Assembly: GCA_910584145.1 (NCBI GenBank)
Contig: CAJTXX010000046.1
Span: forward strand, 1-18,684
DNA from: an uncultured Eggerthellaceae bacterium
GTDB lineage: Bacteria > Actinomycetota > Coriobacteriia > Coriobacteriales > Eggerthellaceae
Length of the DNA stretch: 18,684 nucleotides
Direction of reading: 5' to 3'
Each line of letters opens with the position of its first letter. Position 1 is the first letter of the stretch. The position numbers and the translations under genes are program-made. Of this stretch, positions 1 to 7,303 are shown one piece after another. The notes under the pieces are model-generated. The model was not told where the DNA came from. It ran no database searches and saw only the letters and a list, made by a program, of their open reading frames with translations.

Positions 1-198
1 CTCGCGGCCGGCGGATGAGCGCGCCAGGCGAGCGGCCCCAAGCCGCGCGTCCGGGCGCGCAGCGCCGCGATAGCCCCCCGAGCGCGCAGGCGCCGCAGAC
101 CTCGCGCGGGGCGCTTCCCTCCCGGAAAGGGGCGCATTCGCGCGCGCGTCGCGCCTGCCAGCAGATGTTCGGGTGCGGGTATAGCGCTGGTCTGCCAT
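1..198 (-). CDS. N-terminus of an unidentified, very basic protein (partial)
   Basis: An open frame begins with ATG at 198, sharing one base with the pgsA stop (TGATG), and stays open for all 66 codons to the left edge. The visible residues begin MADQRYTRTRTSAGR and are dominated by Arg, Ala, Gly, Ser and Pro, with almost no hydrophobic stretch. This looks like a disordered, positively charged N-terminal tail, as found before the membrane anchor of some actinobacterial cell-wall or division proteins. No domain is visible, so I assign no function. The TGATG overlap argues for translational coupling to pgsA and is the best evidence that the frame is real. The alternative is a chance open frame in very GC-rich DNA. 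Confidence 0.5.
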   Translation of the reverse strand, partial: MADQRYTRTRTSAGRRDARANAPLSGREAPRARSAAPARSGGYRGAARPDARLGAARLARSSAGRE

Positions 199-815
199 CA
201 TGCCCTGCCCTCGGCATTGCGCCGAGCTGCCTTGAGCTGGTGCCATGCCGCGATGCAATAGTAGACGGTCACGCCGATCTGGAGCACCAAGCCGATATAG
301 ACGCTCCAGATGCCCCACGATGCCGCCGCTTGGCCGAAGCCGGGCAGCCACGGCGCATCGGATATGCCAAGCCCCGGCACGAGCGGCAGCCCCAGCAGCA
401 GCCCCGCGATGCCGAAGAACAAGAACGTGGTGGCGAATTTCCCCGGGTAGATGACCGCGACGCTCACGCCGAACCGGGTGAGCAGGATACCGCCCCCTAT
501 GAGCAAGAACAGCTCGCGTGCGAAGATGAGCACCATGATCCACAACGGCAGCGCGCCGATGAGGAAGGCTCCCACGACGCCGCTTATCATCAGGATGGTA
601 TCCACCGCCGGGTCGAGCAGCTTGCCGAGCTTCGAGACCGAATGCGTGCGCCGAGCCACCTGCCCGTCCACGAAATCGGTCGCCGCTGCGAAAGCGAAGA
701 TGAGCGTAGCGGCTATGTTGCAGCCGCTGAGCAGCGTCGCGAAATAGACCGGGACGAGGCACAGCCGCGCGAACGATATGATATTGGGCACGGTCAGCAC
801 CTTCGTGCTGACCAT
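198..815 (-). CDS. pgsA: CDP-diacylglycerol--glycerol-3-phosphate 3-phosphatidyltransferase
   Basis: A membrane enzyme that joins CDP-diacylglycerol and glycerol-3-phosphate to give phosphatidylglycerol phosphate, the committed step to phosphatidylglycerol and cardiolipin. The CDP-alcohol phosphotransferase signature is complete: D47-x2-DG-x2-AR-x8-G-x3-D-x3-D, with D47, D50, D68 and D72 as the metal and substrate ligands. Several hydrophobic helices follow, as expected for the family. I chose the ATG at 815 (205 aa). It has GGAG five bases upstream, and the protein then begins MVSTKVLTVPNIISFARL, like typical PgsA starts. An ATG at 851 would add 12 residues but has poor ribosome-binding-site spacing. 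A 12-codon Arg-rich mini-frame (870-832, other frame) lies in the leader. Promoter elements stand at 910-938. Confidence 0.93.
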   Translation of the reverse strand: MVSTKVLTVPNIISFARLCLVPVYFATLLSGCNIAATLIFAFAAATDFVDGQVARRTHSVSKLGKLLDPAVDTILMISGVVGAFLIGALPLWIMVLIFARELFLLIGGGILLTRFGVSVAVIYPGKFATTFLFFGIAGLLLGLPLVPGLGISDAPWLPGFGQAAASWGIWSVYIGLVLQIGVTVYYCIAAWHQLKAARRNAEGRA

Positions 816-909
816 CTCTTCTCCGAGTGCGTTATCGCCGGGTGCGGCCATGTCGGATTCTCTGCTCCATTTCCTCCGCGATGCGGGCCTGCTGCGTTCA
901 TCCTCAGAG

Positions 910-938
910 ATTCTACCAGCTAGATGGCAGTATTTGAA
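910..938 (-). promoter_or_regulatory. Sigma70-type promoter for pgsA
   Basis: On the minus strand, TTCAAA (938-933), a 17-bp spacer, then TAGAAT (915-910). This fits a housekeeping promoter with four of six -35 matches and five of six -10 matches. It lies in the 150-bp gap between echF and pgsA and would start transcription near 903, giving a leader of about 90 nt. It would separate pgsA expression from the hydrogenase operon. I see no convincing terminator between the two. Confidence 0.55.
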
Positions 939-1000
939 GGCATATCAGCAGGCCATGCGGATATCACCATACGATATGCACCGGAGGGCGCGCAGGCGAG

Positions 1001-1345
1001 CTATCGCTCGGGCACCTCCCGATCGATGCAGCTCTTCGCAGGGGCCGCTGCGGTGCACTGGGGCTGCATGGACAGGCACGAGGTCGGGCAAGCGCGCACG
1101 CAGCTGCCGCACTGGATGCACGAGAACGGGTCGATGCCCCAGCGCCGTTCCTTCTTCTCCACCGTTATGCAGTGGCAGGGGCATACCCGCTGGCACATGC
1201 CGCACAGGATGCACTCGTCGACATCGTTCTCCACATGCCCCTTCTGCTGCGGATACGGCGCCTTCGTCTGAGCGGGGTACAGCAGCGTCTCGGGCTTCTT
1301 GAACAGCGACCCGAACGTCATGCCCCCCAGTTTAAAGCTTCCCAT
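1001..1345 (-). CDS. echF: Ech hydrogenase ferredoxin-like subunit EchF (2 x [4Fe-4S])
   Basis: The polyferredoxin-like subunit of the energy-converting hydrogenase, related to NuoI of complex I. It would carry electrons between soluble ferredoxin and the small subunit EchC at the cytoplasmic face of the membrane. The 114-aa product has two complete CxxCxxCxxxCP motifs: C45/C48/C51/C55 and C76/C79/C82/C86, enough for two cubane clusters. Extra cysteines stand at 57, 59, 90, 97 and 106, three of them in the tail. The ATG at 1345 follows the echE stop by five bases. Upstream in-frame starts lie inside echE and give non-hydrogenase sequence, so the short form is preferred. It is the last gene of the operon. 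Confidence 0.9.
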   Translation of the reverse strand: MGSFKLGGMTFGSLFKKPETLLYPAQTKAPYPQQKGHVENDVDECILCGMCQRVCPCHCITVEKKERRWGIDPFSCIQCGSCVRACPTSCLSMQPQCTAAAPAKSCIDREVPER

Positions 1346-1350
1346 CGCGG

Positions 1351-2439
1351 CTACCTTTCCGTACAGCTGATGCAGGGGTCTATCGTCAAGATGATCATGT
1401 TCACGTCGGCCAGGTCGCAGCCCTTGAGCGCCACCGTCATGCCGGCGAGGTTCTGCGAAGTGGGCGTGCGCATGCGCATGCGGTCGAGGAACTTCGAGCC
1501 GTTGCCGCGCGCATAGTAGTAGCACTCGCCGCGAGGCTGCTCGAGCACGTTCGAGGCCTGCGCGCCCGCCGCAGGCGAGCCCTTCACCTTCACGGCGATA
1601 TCGCCCTCGGGCACCTTCGACGCCAGCTCGCGGATGATCTCGATCGACTGGAGCACCTCCAGGCAGCGCACCTTCACCCGGGCATAGCAATCGCCCTGAG
1701 CATCGGTGATGGGCTGGAAGTCGGACAGGTCGCCGTAGGCGCCGCGGCCGAGCATGCGCACGTCATACGATATGGCCGATGCGCGCGCGAACGGGCCCAC
1801 CATGCTCAGCGAGATGGCCTCTTCCTTCGAGATGGCGCCCACGCCCACCGTGCGGTTCTTGATGGAGGTGTCGGTGAGCAGCGTGCGCATGATCTGCTCG
1901 TACTCGCCCTTGATGCCGTCGAGCACCTCGCATATCCACTTCAAGGTGGCGTCGTCCATATCGCGCACCACGCCACCGACCGATACCACCGACAAGATCA
2001 CCCGGCCGCCCGTGGTCTTCTCGAAGATGTCGAGCACGCGCTCGCGCAGGCGCCAGCAGTGCATGAACATGCTCTCGAAGCCGAAGGCATCGGCCGCGAG
2101 CCCCAGCCACAGCAGGTGCGAGTGCACGCGCGAGAGCTCATGCCAGATGACGCGCAGGTACTGCGCGCGGCGCGGCACCTCGATGCCCATCAGGTCCTCC
2201 ACCGTCTCAGCATAGCCGAGCGAGTGGCCCATCGCGCAGATGCCGCAGATGCGCTCTGCCACGTAGATGAACTGGTTGTAATCGCGCGTCTCCACGAGCT
2301 TCTCCAAGCCGCGGTGCACGAAGCCGATCTGCGGTATGCAATCGACGACCGTCTCGTCCTCCACCACTAGGTCGAGGTGCAGCGGCTCGGGCAGCACCGG
2401 GTGCTGGGGGCCGAAAGGTATGACCGTTGCCTTGCCCAT
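1351..2439 (-). CDS. echE: Ech [NiFe]-hydrogenase large (catalytic) subunit EchE
   Basis: The catalytic subunit, related to NuoD/HycE, that reduces protons or oxidises hydrogen at a NiFe centre. The 362-aa product has both nickel-binding pairs: C65 and C68 in ERICGICAMGH, and C356 and C359 in DPCISCTER at the very C-terminus. The group 4 element GFVHRGLEKL is near residue 40. Because the protein stops three residues after the last cysteine, there is no C-terminal peptide to be cut off during maturation. This is known for CooH and Ech-type large subunits and differs from HycE. The ATG at 2439 directly follows the echD stop codon with no gap, so coupling is likely. Retained cysteines distinguish it from respiratory complex I subunits, which have lost them. 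Confidence 0.95.
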   Translation of the reverse strand: MGKATVIPFGPQHPVLPEPLHLDLVVEDETVVDCIPQIGFVHRGLEKLVETRDYNQFIYVAERICGICAMGHSLGYAETVEDLMGIEVPRRAQYLRVIWHELSRVHSHLLWLGLAADAFGFESMFMHCWRLRERVLDIFEKTTGGRVILSVVSVGGVVRDMDDATLKWICEVLDGIKGEYEQIMRTLLTDTSIKNRTVGVGAISKEEAISLSMVGPFARASAISYDVRMLGRGAYGDLSDFQPITDAQGDCYARVKVRCLEVLQSIEIIRELASKVPEGDIAVKVKGSPAAGAQASNVLEQPRGECYYYARGNGSKFLDRMRMRTPTSQNLAGMTVALKGCDLADVNMIILTIDPCISCTER

Positions 2440-3084
2440 CTACTCAGCCTCCTTCGCAGCCTTCGCGCGCTTGGCTTCCATCGCCGCGCGCACCTTCGCC
2501 GCTTTCTCGGGGTCCATGCCGGCGAGCTTCTCCTCCATCTGAGCGTTCGCCTCGGCAGCGGCCTTCGCGGCCTTCGCCTCCATCGCGGCGCGCACTTTGG
2601 CGGCCTTCTCGGGATCCATCGCCGCCAGCTTCGCCTCCATGTCGGCTTCGGGCGCCGCATCGGCCGCCTTGGCCTTCTTCGCCTCAGCGGCAGCTTTCGC
2701 CTTCGCCTCCTTCTCGCGCCGCGCCAGCTGCTCGGGCGAGATGATCGTCATGGGCTTCTCGGTGGAGAGCCGGTAGAAATTGCCCTTGAAATCTATGGCC
2801 AGGCCAGGGAACGCGATGCCGAACAGGTCGTGTATCTCGTTCTCGCACACGAATGCCTCCAAGAACACATCGGAGATGGAATCGAGCGCACCGTCGCGGG
2901 GCACCGCCTCCACCACCAGGTTCTCCAGATCGCCTTCGCGCATGTACGAGTAGATGACATCAGCGCTCTCGTCGCGGTTCACGGCGAGCATCTGCACATA
3001 GCGCCATCCCTCGTCGCGGCGGCGCTGCGCCTCGGCATGCACCGCATCGGGCGCCAAGGGGCTGAAACCCTGCTTGAACTCCAT
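2440..3084 (-). CDS. echD: Ech hydrogenase subunit EchD (NuoC-like) with repetitive tail
   Basis: A hydrophilic connecting subunit related to NuoC (30-kDa subunit of complex I), without cofactors, that packs against the large subunit. Residues 1-118 hold the NuoC-like fold, including the family element CENEIHDLFGI (80-90) and the closing FYRLSTEKPM. Archaeal EchD is of roughly this core length. Here about 95 more residues follow, rich in Lys, Ala, Glu and Met and probably helical, containing a duplicated 28-residue unit (149-176 and 183-210, 25 of 28 identical). The ATG at 3084 comes two bases after the echC stop and begins MEFKQGFSPL. Longer in-frame starts would lie inside echC. The core is certain; the role of the tail is unknown. 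Confidence 0.88.
   Translation of the reverse strand: MEFKQGFSPLAPDAVHAEAQRRRDEGWRYVQMLAVNRDESADVIYSYMREGDLENLVVEAVPRDGALDSISDVFLEAFVCENEIHDLFGIAFPGLAIDFKGNFYRLSTEKPMTIISPEQLARREKEAKAKAAAEAKKAKAADAAPEADMEAKLAAMDPEKAAKVRAAMEAKAAKAAAEANAQMEEKLAGMDPEKAAKVRAAMEAKRAKAAKEAE
2455..2640 (-). repeat. Duplicated 28-residue unit in the EchD tail (102-bp period)
   Basis: Two in-frame copies, 2557-2640 and 2455-2538, encode M-E-x-K-L-A-x-MDPEKAAKVRAAMEAK-x-AKAA. They differ at only three residues. The DNA copies differ at many third codon positions, for example ctttctcggggtcc against cttctcgggatcc, so the duplication is not recent and the amino-acid sequence appears to have been held. Confidence 0.9.
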
Positions 3085-3086
3085 AC

Positions 3087-3530
3087 CTACCTCGCCTTCC
3101 CGGCCGACTTGAGCGCGGCGGCCTTCTCGTCGAGCACCGCCACGCCCTGGACGATGGCATCTATCAGCGTCTCGGGGCGCACCGCGCATCCCGGTGCGTA
3201 CACGTCCACCGGGATGGCGTTGTCCACCCCGCCGATGACGTTATAGCAATCGCGGAAGATGCCGCCCGTGCATGCGCAGATGCCGCACGCCACCACCACT
3301 TTGGGCTCGATCATCTGGTCGTATATCTCGCGCACCACATCTATGTTCTGCTCGTTCACCGAGCCCGTCACCAAGAAGATGTCGGCGTGCTTGGGGTTGC
3401 CGGTGTTCACCACGCCGAAGCGCTCGCCGTCGAAGCCGGGGCACAGCGTGGCCAGCACCTCTATGTCGCAGCCGTTGCAGCTCGAGCCGTCGTAGTGGAT
3501 GACCCAAGGCGACTTGGAAGCGTATCCCAT
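3087..3530 (-). CDS. echC: Ech hydrogenase small subunit EchC (NuoB-like)
   Basis: The small electron-transfer subunit, related to NuoB/HycG, holding the [4Fe-4S] cluster next to the NiFe site. In the 147-aa product the four expected ligands are visible: C18 and C21 in SSCNGCDIE, C85 in GICACTGG, and C115 in APGCAVRP. The SSCNGCDIE element is typical of group 4 hydrogenase small subunits. Length fits the family. The ATG at 3530 has a perfect AGGAGG seven bases upstream, just after the echB stop. The stop codon is two bases before echD. It bridges EchF and EchE. Confidence 0.94.
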   Translation of the reverse strand: MGYASKSPWVIHYDGSSCNGCDIEVLATLCPGFDGERFGVVNTGNPKHADIFLVTGSVNEQNIDVVREIYDQMIEPKVVVACGICACTGGIFRDCYNVIGGVDNAIPVDVYAPGCAVRPETLIDAIVQGVAVLDEKAAALKSAGKAR

Positions 3531-3540
3531 GCCTACCTCC

Positions 3541-4449
3541 TTACAGGAACGCCAGCACGGCGATGTTCACGCCGCCGCCCACGAGCGCCACCGCCCATGC
3601 CGACTTGAGCATGAACTGCCATTTCACGCGGGCGAAGTTGTTATCTATCAGTATCTCGAGGAAATACACGGCCAGCGCCACCACGATGGCGATGATGACC
3701 GAGTACCACGCACCCCACACGAAGAAGATGCCCACCCATCCGAGGAACAGCACGTTCTCGCACCAGTGCAGCACCTCCACGAGCGCGAGCGTCGAGCCGC
3801 TCATCTCGGTGGTGAGGCCGCGCACGATCTCCTGGTGCGCATGATGCGACATGGACAGGTCGAAGGGCGACTTGCGCAGCTTGATGGTCAGGATGAACAG
3901 CAGCCCCAAGAACGCCGGCCACGCATAGGCCACCACCGGGATATCCAGCAGGAACGCGGCCGACACGTCGAACGAGCCCATGCCGCCCGCCGGCAGGATA
4001 GCGGCGGTGGCCATGTAGAACGCCACCGCGAACAGCAGCACCATCGGCTCGTAGGCCATCACTTGCAGCGTCTCGCGCGCGGCGCCCACCTCAGCATAGG
4101 GCGAGCGCGACGACCATGCGGCCATGATGAGGAACAGGCTCGACAGCGTTATGACGAACACGCACATGAGCAGATTCCCGCCCGAGAAGAAGATGCCGCC
4201 CGCCAAGCAGGCGAACACGAGCGCGCAGACCACATAGGCCCCCTGCACGGTATTCACCGACACGCGCTCCTTCGCCAGCAGCTTGCGCACATCGTAGTAC
4301 GGCTGCAAGAGCGGCGGCCCTACCCTGCCCTGCATGCGCGCCGACAGCACGCGGTCGATGCCGGCCAGCAAGCAGCCGACGATGGGCGCTGCGATAGCGA
4401 ACGCCACGCTGGCGATGATGGGTATCAGTATGCCTTCGAAGAACTCCAT
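3541..4449 (-). CDS. echB: Ech hydrogenase membrane subunit EchB (NuoH-like)
   Basis: The membrane anchor of the hydrogenase, related to NuoH/HycD, which links the peripheral arm to the ion-pumping subunit. The 302-aa product is mostly hydrophobic helices, about eight by eye. It has the conserved cytoplasmic loop element ARMQGRVGPPLLQPYYDVRK near residues 37-56 and the acidic element SPYAEVGAARET further on, both hallmarks of this family. The ATG at 4449 follows AGGAGG, which overlaps the echA stop codon, nine bases downstream of echA. Known for the family: conserved acidic residues here are thought to couple electron transfer to ion movement. Confidence 0.94.
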   Translation of the reverse strand: MEFFEGILIPIIASVAFAIAAPIVGCLLAGIDRVLSARMQGRVGPPLLQPYYDVRKLLAKERVSVNTVQGAYVVCALVFACLAGGIFFSGGNLLMCVFVITLSSLFLIMAAWSSRSPYAEVGAARETLQVMAYEPMVLLFAVAFYMATAAILPAGGMGSFDVSAAFLLDIPVVAYAWPAFLGLLFILTIKLRKSPFDLSMSHHAHQEIVRGLTTEMSGSTLALVEVLHWCENVLFLGWVGIFFVWGAWYSVIIAIVVALAVYFLEILIDNNFARVKWQFMLKSAWAVALVGGGVNIAVLAFL

Positions 4450-4458
4450 CGCTGCCTC

Positions 4459-6375
4459 CTAAACGAGCGTGACGCCGACGAGCGCCAGCACCACGGCGCA
4501 ACCTATGATGACGCTGTTGAACACGACCCCTACCGGCGCGATGCGCGCCTCGCCGAAGATGTCGTCCATATACCAGTTGCGGGCCGTGGCCACGGTCTGG
4601 CCCGAGAGCGAGTTCTGGAACGCGCGCTCGCCGTTGTCGCGGCTGACGCCCGACAGGTACACGTCGACCTGGCGCGCCTTCGAGCGGCCCAAACCCGTGA
4701 ACAGGGCTATCACCACCACGACCACGGCCAAGCTGGCGATGAGCAGGTTGTCGATGGCGATGGCCTGTCCCAAGAACCCGTACGTCTCGACGATGTAGGG
4801 CTCCACCAGATACGCCGAGATAGCCGGTATGGCCACGCAGGCGAATACCAGCAAGAACGCCATCAGCATGGTGGCTATCCACTCGCTGGCATGCACCGTG
4901 AGCTCGACGTTCTTCGGCTGGCCGGCGATGCCCGCGAGCTTGCCGAGCCATTTCGCCCAGAACATGAACGTAGCCGCCGAGCCGAACGCCAGTATCAGTA
5001 TCAGCGCCACCTGGTCCATATCGACGAACGAGACGAGCGCCGCCCACTTCGCCACCAGCATGCCGAACGGCGCTATGAACATGCACATGATGCCGAGCAT
5101 CATCAGGCGTGCGAGGCGCGGCATGCGCTCGAACAGGAGGTCCATGTCCTCGATGTCGCGGCTGCCGATATGGTGCTCAGCGGTGCCGACGCACAGGAAC
5201 AGCAGGCTCTTTGCGATAGCATGGAACACGATCAGGAAGATGGCGGCCCACACGGCCTCGGGCGTGCCGACGCCCGCGCACATGGTGATGAGCCCCAGGT
5301 TCGCGATGGTGGAGTACGCGAGCACCCGCTTGGCGTTGCTCTGCGAGATGGCCATGAACGAGCACAGCAAAAACGTCACGCCGCCCACCAGCATCACCAT
5401 GACCGACACCACCGGGTTCAGCAGGAACAGCGGCGCCAGCTTCACCAGCAGGAACACGCCGGCCTTCACCATCGTCGATGAATGGAGCAGCGCGCTCGTG
5501 GGCGTCGGGGCCACCATAGCGCCGAGGAGCCATGTCTGGAACGGCATCTGCGCCGCCTTGGTGATGCCCGCGAAAGCGAGGAAGGTGATGGGGATGGCCA
5601 CGACCTGCGGGTTCTCGATGCCCGTCTGGATGAGGTCAGCCAGCGACAAGGTGCCCACCTGAGTAGCGCAGAACAGCAGCGCCACGATGAAGCCGATGCC
5701 GCCCGCCAAGTTCATGATGATCTGCCGGAACGCGTTGGCGATGGCCTCTTCGGTCTTGGTGTAGCCGATCAGCAGGAACGAGCAGAGCGTGGTCACCTCC
5801 CATGCCGTGAATATCCACGACAGGTTGTTGCAGGTGACGATGGCGAACATGGCCGACAGGAACACGAACATCAGCGCGAAGAACGTCGGCCTGCGGTCCT
5901 TCGCCCCTTCGCTCTGGTGGGCCTGGAAGTCCTCCATGTAGCCGAGCGCGTAGACGCAGATGCCCGAGCCGATGATGCCGATGATGAGCACCATGATGAC
6001 CGTGAACGGGTCGACGTACAGGCCGAGCGCGACCTCCATCTCGCTGGCGTACCAGAACTCGACATGGAGCACCGCGGCGATCTGCACGAGCGCGAGCACC
6101 CCGGCGAAGATGTTCCGGTAGCGCACGGCGAACGCCACGATGACGACCACGCACAAGCAGCTGATGGCCGTGCAGAGGTGGTCGATCAGCCCCGAGGAGA
6201 ACTCGAAGTACGTCGTCGGCGCACCCAGGTAGCCCACCGCGAGCGCGATCGAGCCCGCGGCGATGGCCGCGGCCGACACGTAGACGATGGCATTGCGGGC
6301 CGCATTGTGCCTGATGAGCAGCAACGCCAGCGCAGCGATGAGGGGGAAAACTATCAGGAATCCGATGATCTGCAT
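4459..6375 (-). CDS. echA: Ech hydrogenase antiporter-like membrane subunit EchA (NuoL-like)
   Basis: The large ion-translocating subunit, related to NuoL/MrpA antiporters, expected to move H+ or Na+ when the complex turns over. The 638-aa product is made of many hydrophobic helices. It carries the canonical proton-channel residues: E193 in TAWEVTTLCSF, K273 in ITKAAQMPFQTWL, and H298 with K304 in HSSTMVKAGV. Length matches EchA. The ATG at 6375 is preceded by AAGGGAACGGAG. A longer in-frame start at 6588 would add 71 polar residues ahead of the first membrane helix and is unlikely. It is the first gene of the operon. The 288-bp gap upstream must hold the operon promoter, but I see only a weak -10 (TATACG near 6402). 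Confidence 0.93.
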   Translation of the reverse strand: MQIIGFLIVFPLIAALALLLIRHNAARNAIVYVSAAAIAAGSIALAVGYLGAPTTYFEFSSGLIDHLCTAISCLCVVVIVAFAVRYRNIFAGVLALVQIAAVLHVEFWYASEMEVALGLYVDPFTVIMVLIIGIIGSGICVYALGYMEDFQAHQSEGAKDRRPTFFALMFVFLSAMFAIVTCNNLSWIFTAWEVTTLCSFLLIGYTKTEEAIANAFRQIIMNLAGGIGFIVALLFCATQVGTLSLADLIQTGIENPQVVAIPITFLAFAGITKAAQMPFQTWLLGAMVAPTPTSALLHSSTMVKAGVFLLVKLAPLFLLNPVVSVMVMLVGGVTFLLCSFMAISQSNAKRVLAYSTIANLGLITMCAGVGTPEAVWAAIFLIVFHAIAKSLLFLCVGTAEHHIGSRDIEDMDLLFERMPRLARLMMLGIMCMFIAPFGMLVAKWAALVSFVDMDQVALILILAFGSAATFMFWAKWLGKLAGIAGQPKNVELTVHASEWIATMLMAFLLVFACVAIPAISAYLVEPYIVETYGFLGQAIAIDNLLIASLAVVVVVIALFTGLGRSKARQVDVYLSGVSRDNGERAFQNSLSGQTVATARNWYMDDIFGEARIAPVGVVFNSVIIGCAVVLALVGVTLV

Positions 6376-6663
6376 CCGCTCCGTTCCCTTCTTGCATTCC
6401 GTATAAAAAGAAGTGGGATCCGCCACCCGGACCAGCTGCCGAGCGACCTTTTGCGCCTTTGACTTTACTATGAGGGATGCGCTGCTGCGGTCTTCGCGCG
6501 CCGCATCACGACCATTTGTTCGGCGAGGGGCGGGCTTCTGAAAGATGCTCTGGAATGAGCGGCGGGATAACAGACGCGAATGGCGCACGAGGGTGCGCCA
6601 TTCACATTCGGGGATGAGCGGCGCTTCGCTCCGAGCACCGCTCTTTGAAGGTGCGTCGTCGCG
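6376..6663 (-). other. Intergenic region upstream of the ech operon
   Basis: 288 bp between the secreted-protein gene and echA, with no credible gene. It holds a strong hairpin (6578-6603), a purine-rich ribosome binding site directly before echA, and on the minus strand a possible -10 TATACG (about 6402) without a good -35. I see no convincing sigma54 -24/-12 element. The operon promoter is therefore unresolved and may need an activator. Confidence 0.5.
6578..6603 (-). terminator. Perfect 11-bp hairpin, possible terminator of the 6664-7245 gene
   Basis: GAATGGCGCAC, a four-base loop (gagg on the plus strand), then the exact complement GTGCGCCATTC. It begins 60 bases past the stop codon of the secreted-protein gene and about 200 bases before echA. 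On the minus strand it is followed by GCGTCTGTTATCC, which lacks a proper T-run. It may be a weak or assisted terminator, or an mRNA-stabilising hairpin. Confidence 0.5.
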
Positions 6664-7245
6664 CTAGATGAGCGCCACCATGCTGCGCACGAGCTGTGCG
6701 GCCCCGCCGCCCGCCCATCCGGCGGCATCGACGTCAGCCTGCTCGTCAGCACCGAACACATCGGCTGTCTGCGTATGAGAGGTGATCGGCGTAGCCTCCC
6801 CGCTCACTGGGTCGATCAGCGCCAGATCGTCGACCGAATAGAGCAGCGCATCGGTGTACTCTTGCGCATCGAAGCGCAGGTTCGAAACGTCCACCTTCAC
6901 CGTTGCGGTGCTGCCCTCTTGCGCGAGGAGCGAGTAGCCTTCCTCGTAGTCGCGCTCCAGGTTGTTCAAGTATGCCTGCAGCGATGCCTCGTCGGAGAAT
7001 GTCAGCTGCATCTCCGTGGCAAGGCAGTTCCCGTCCTCGCCGAAGGTCACTGTGTCATTGACACTGTACGGCGCATCGTTTGCCGTAACCGCCTCGTAGC
7101 GATAGATGCACGTCGTCTCCGCATCGCTTCCGCCCTCGGCAGCGAACGCGAGCTGTGCCCCCATCGCCGCCGTCGCGAACATCATCCCGATGCATAGCGC
7201 AGAACCTGCACGTGCCATGCGCGCGACTCGTCCCGTCGTCTTCAT
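6664..7245 (-). CDS. Secreted protein of unknown function
   Basis: 193-aa product with a clear Sec signal peptide: a basic N-terminus (MKTTGRVARMAR), a hydrophobic core, and a likely signal-peptidase I site after AFA (residues 33-35). The mature part is acidic and mainly Asp, Glu, Thr and Ser, with two cysteines (in TTCIY and GNCLATE) that could form a disulfide. I do not recognise a domain. The central part (a beta-rich start, then a helix such as SLQAYLNNLERDYEEGYS, then TVKVDV) faintly resembles small extracytoplasmic DUF1307/YehR-like proteins, but this is weak. The second of two close ATGs (7245 rather than 7251) is preferred because GGGAG then lies seven bases upstream. It ends before a hairpin and has its own upstream region, so it is probably monocistronic. 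Confidence 0.75.
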   Translation of the reverse strand: MKTTGRVARMARAGSALCIGMMFATAAMGAQLAFAAEGGSDAETTCIYRYEAVTANDAPYSVNDTVTFGEDGNCLATEMQLTFSDEASLQAYLNNLERDYEEGYSLLAQEGSTATVKVDVSNLRFDAQEYTDALLYSVDDLALIDPVSGEATPITSHTQTADVFGADEQADVDAAGWAGGGAAQLVRSMVALI

Positions 7246-7303
7246 GCGCATGCTCCCTTCTCTCGTCGTACCCTACGCGGGGGATGCTAGCAATCCAATC
7301 TGT

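Noticed and set aside
997..1010. Terminator of the ech operon at the echF stop codon (CGAGC/GCTCG)
   Set aside because: Only a 5-bp stem, overlapping the coding end, with no T-run after it.
3499..5481. 660-codon open frame on the plus strand
   Set aside because: Antisense to echB and echA; low-complexity Arg/His/Glu-rich product without family features.
1001..6375. Part of a respiratory complex I (nuo) operon
   Set aside because: EchE keeps both nickel-binding CxxC pairs and only six subunits are present in ech order, so it is a hydrogenase.
6376..6480. Sigma54 promoter for the ech operon
   Set aside because: GG and GC pairs at -24/-12 spacing are not found together in a consensus context.
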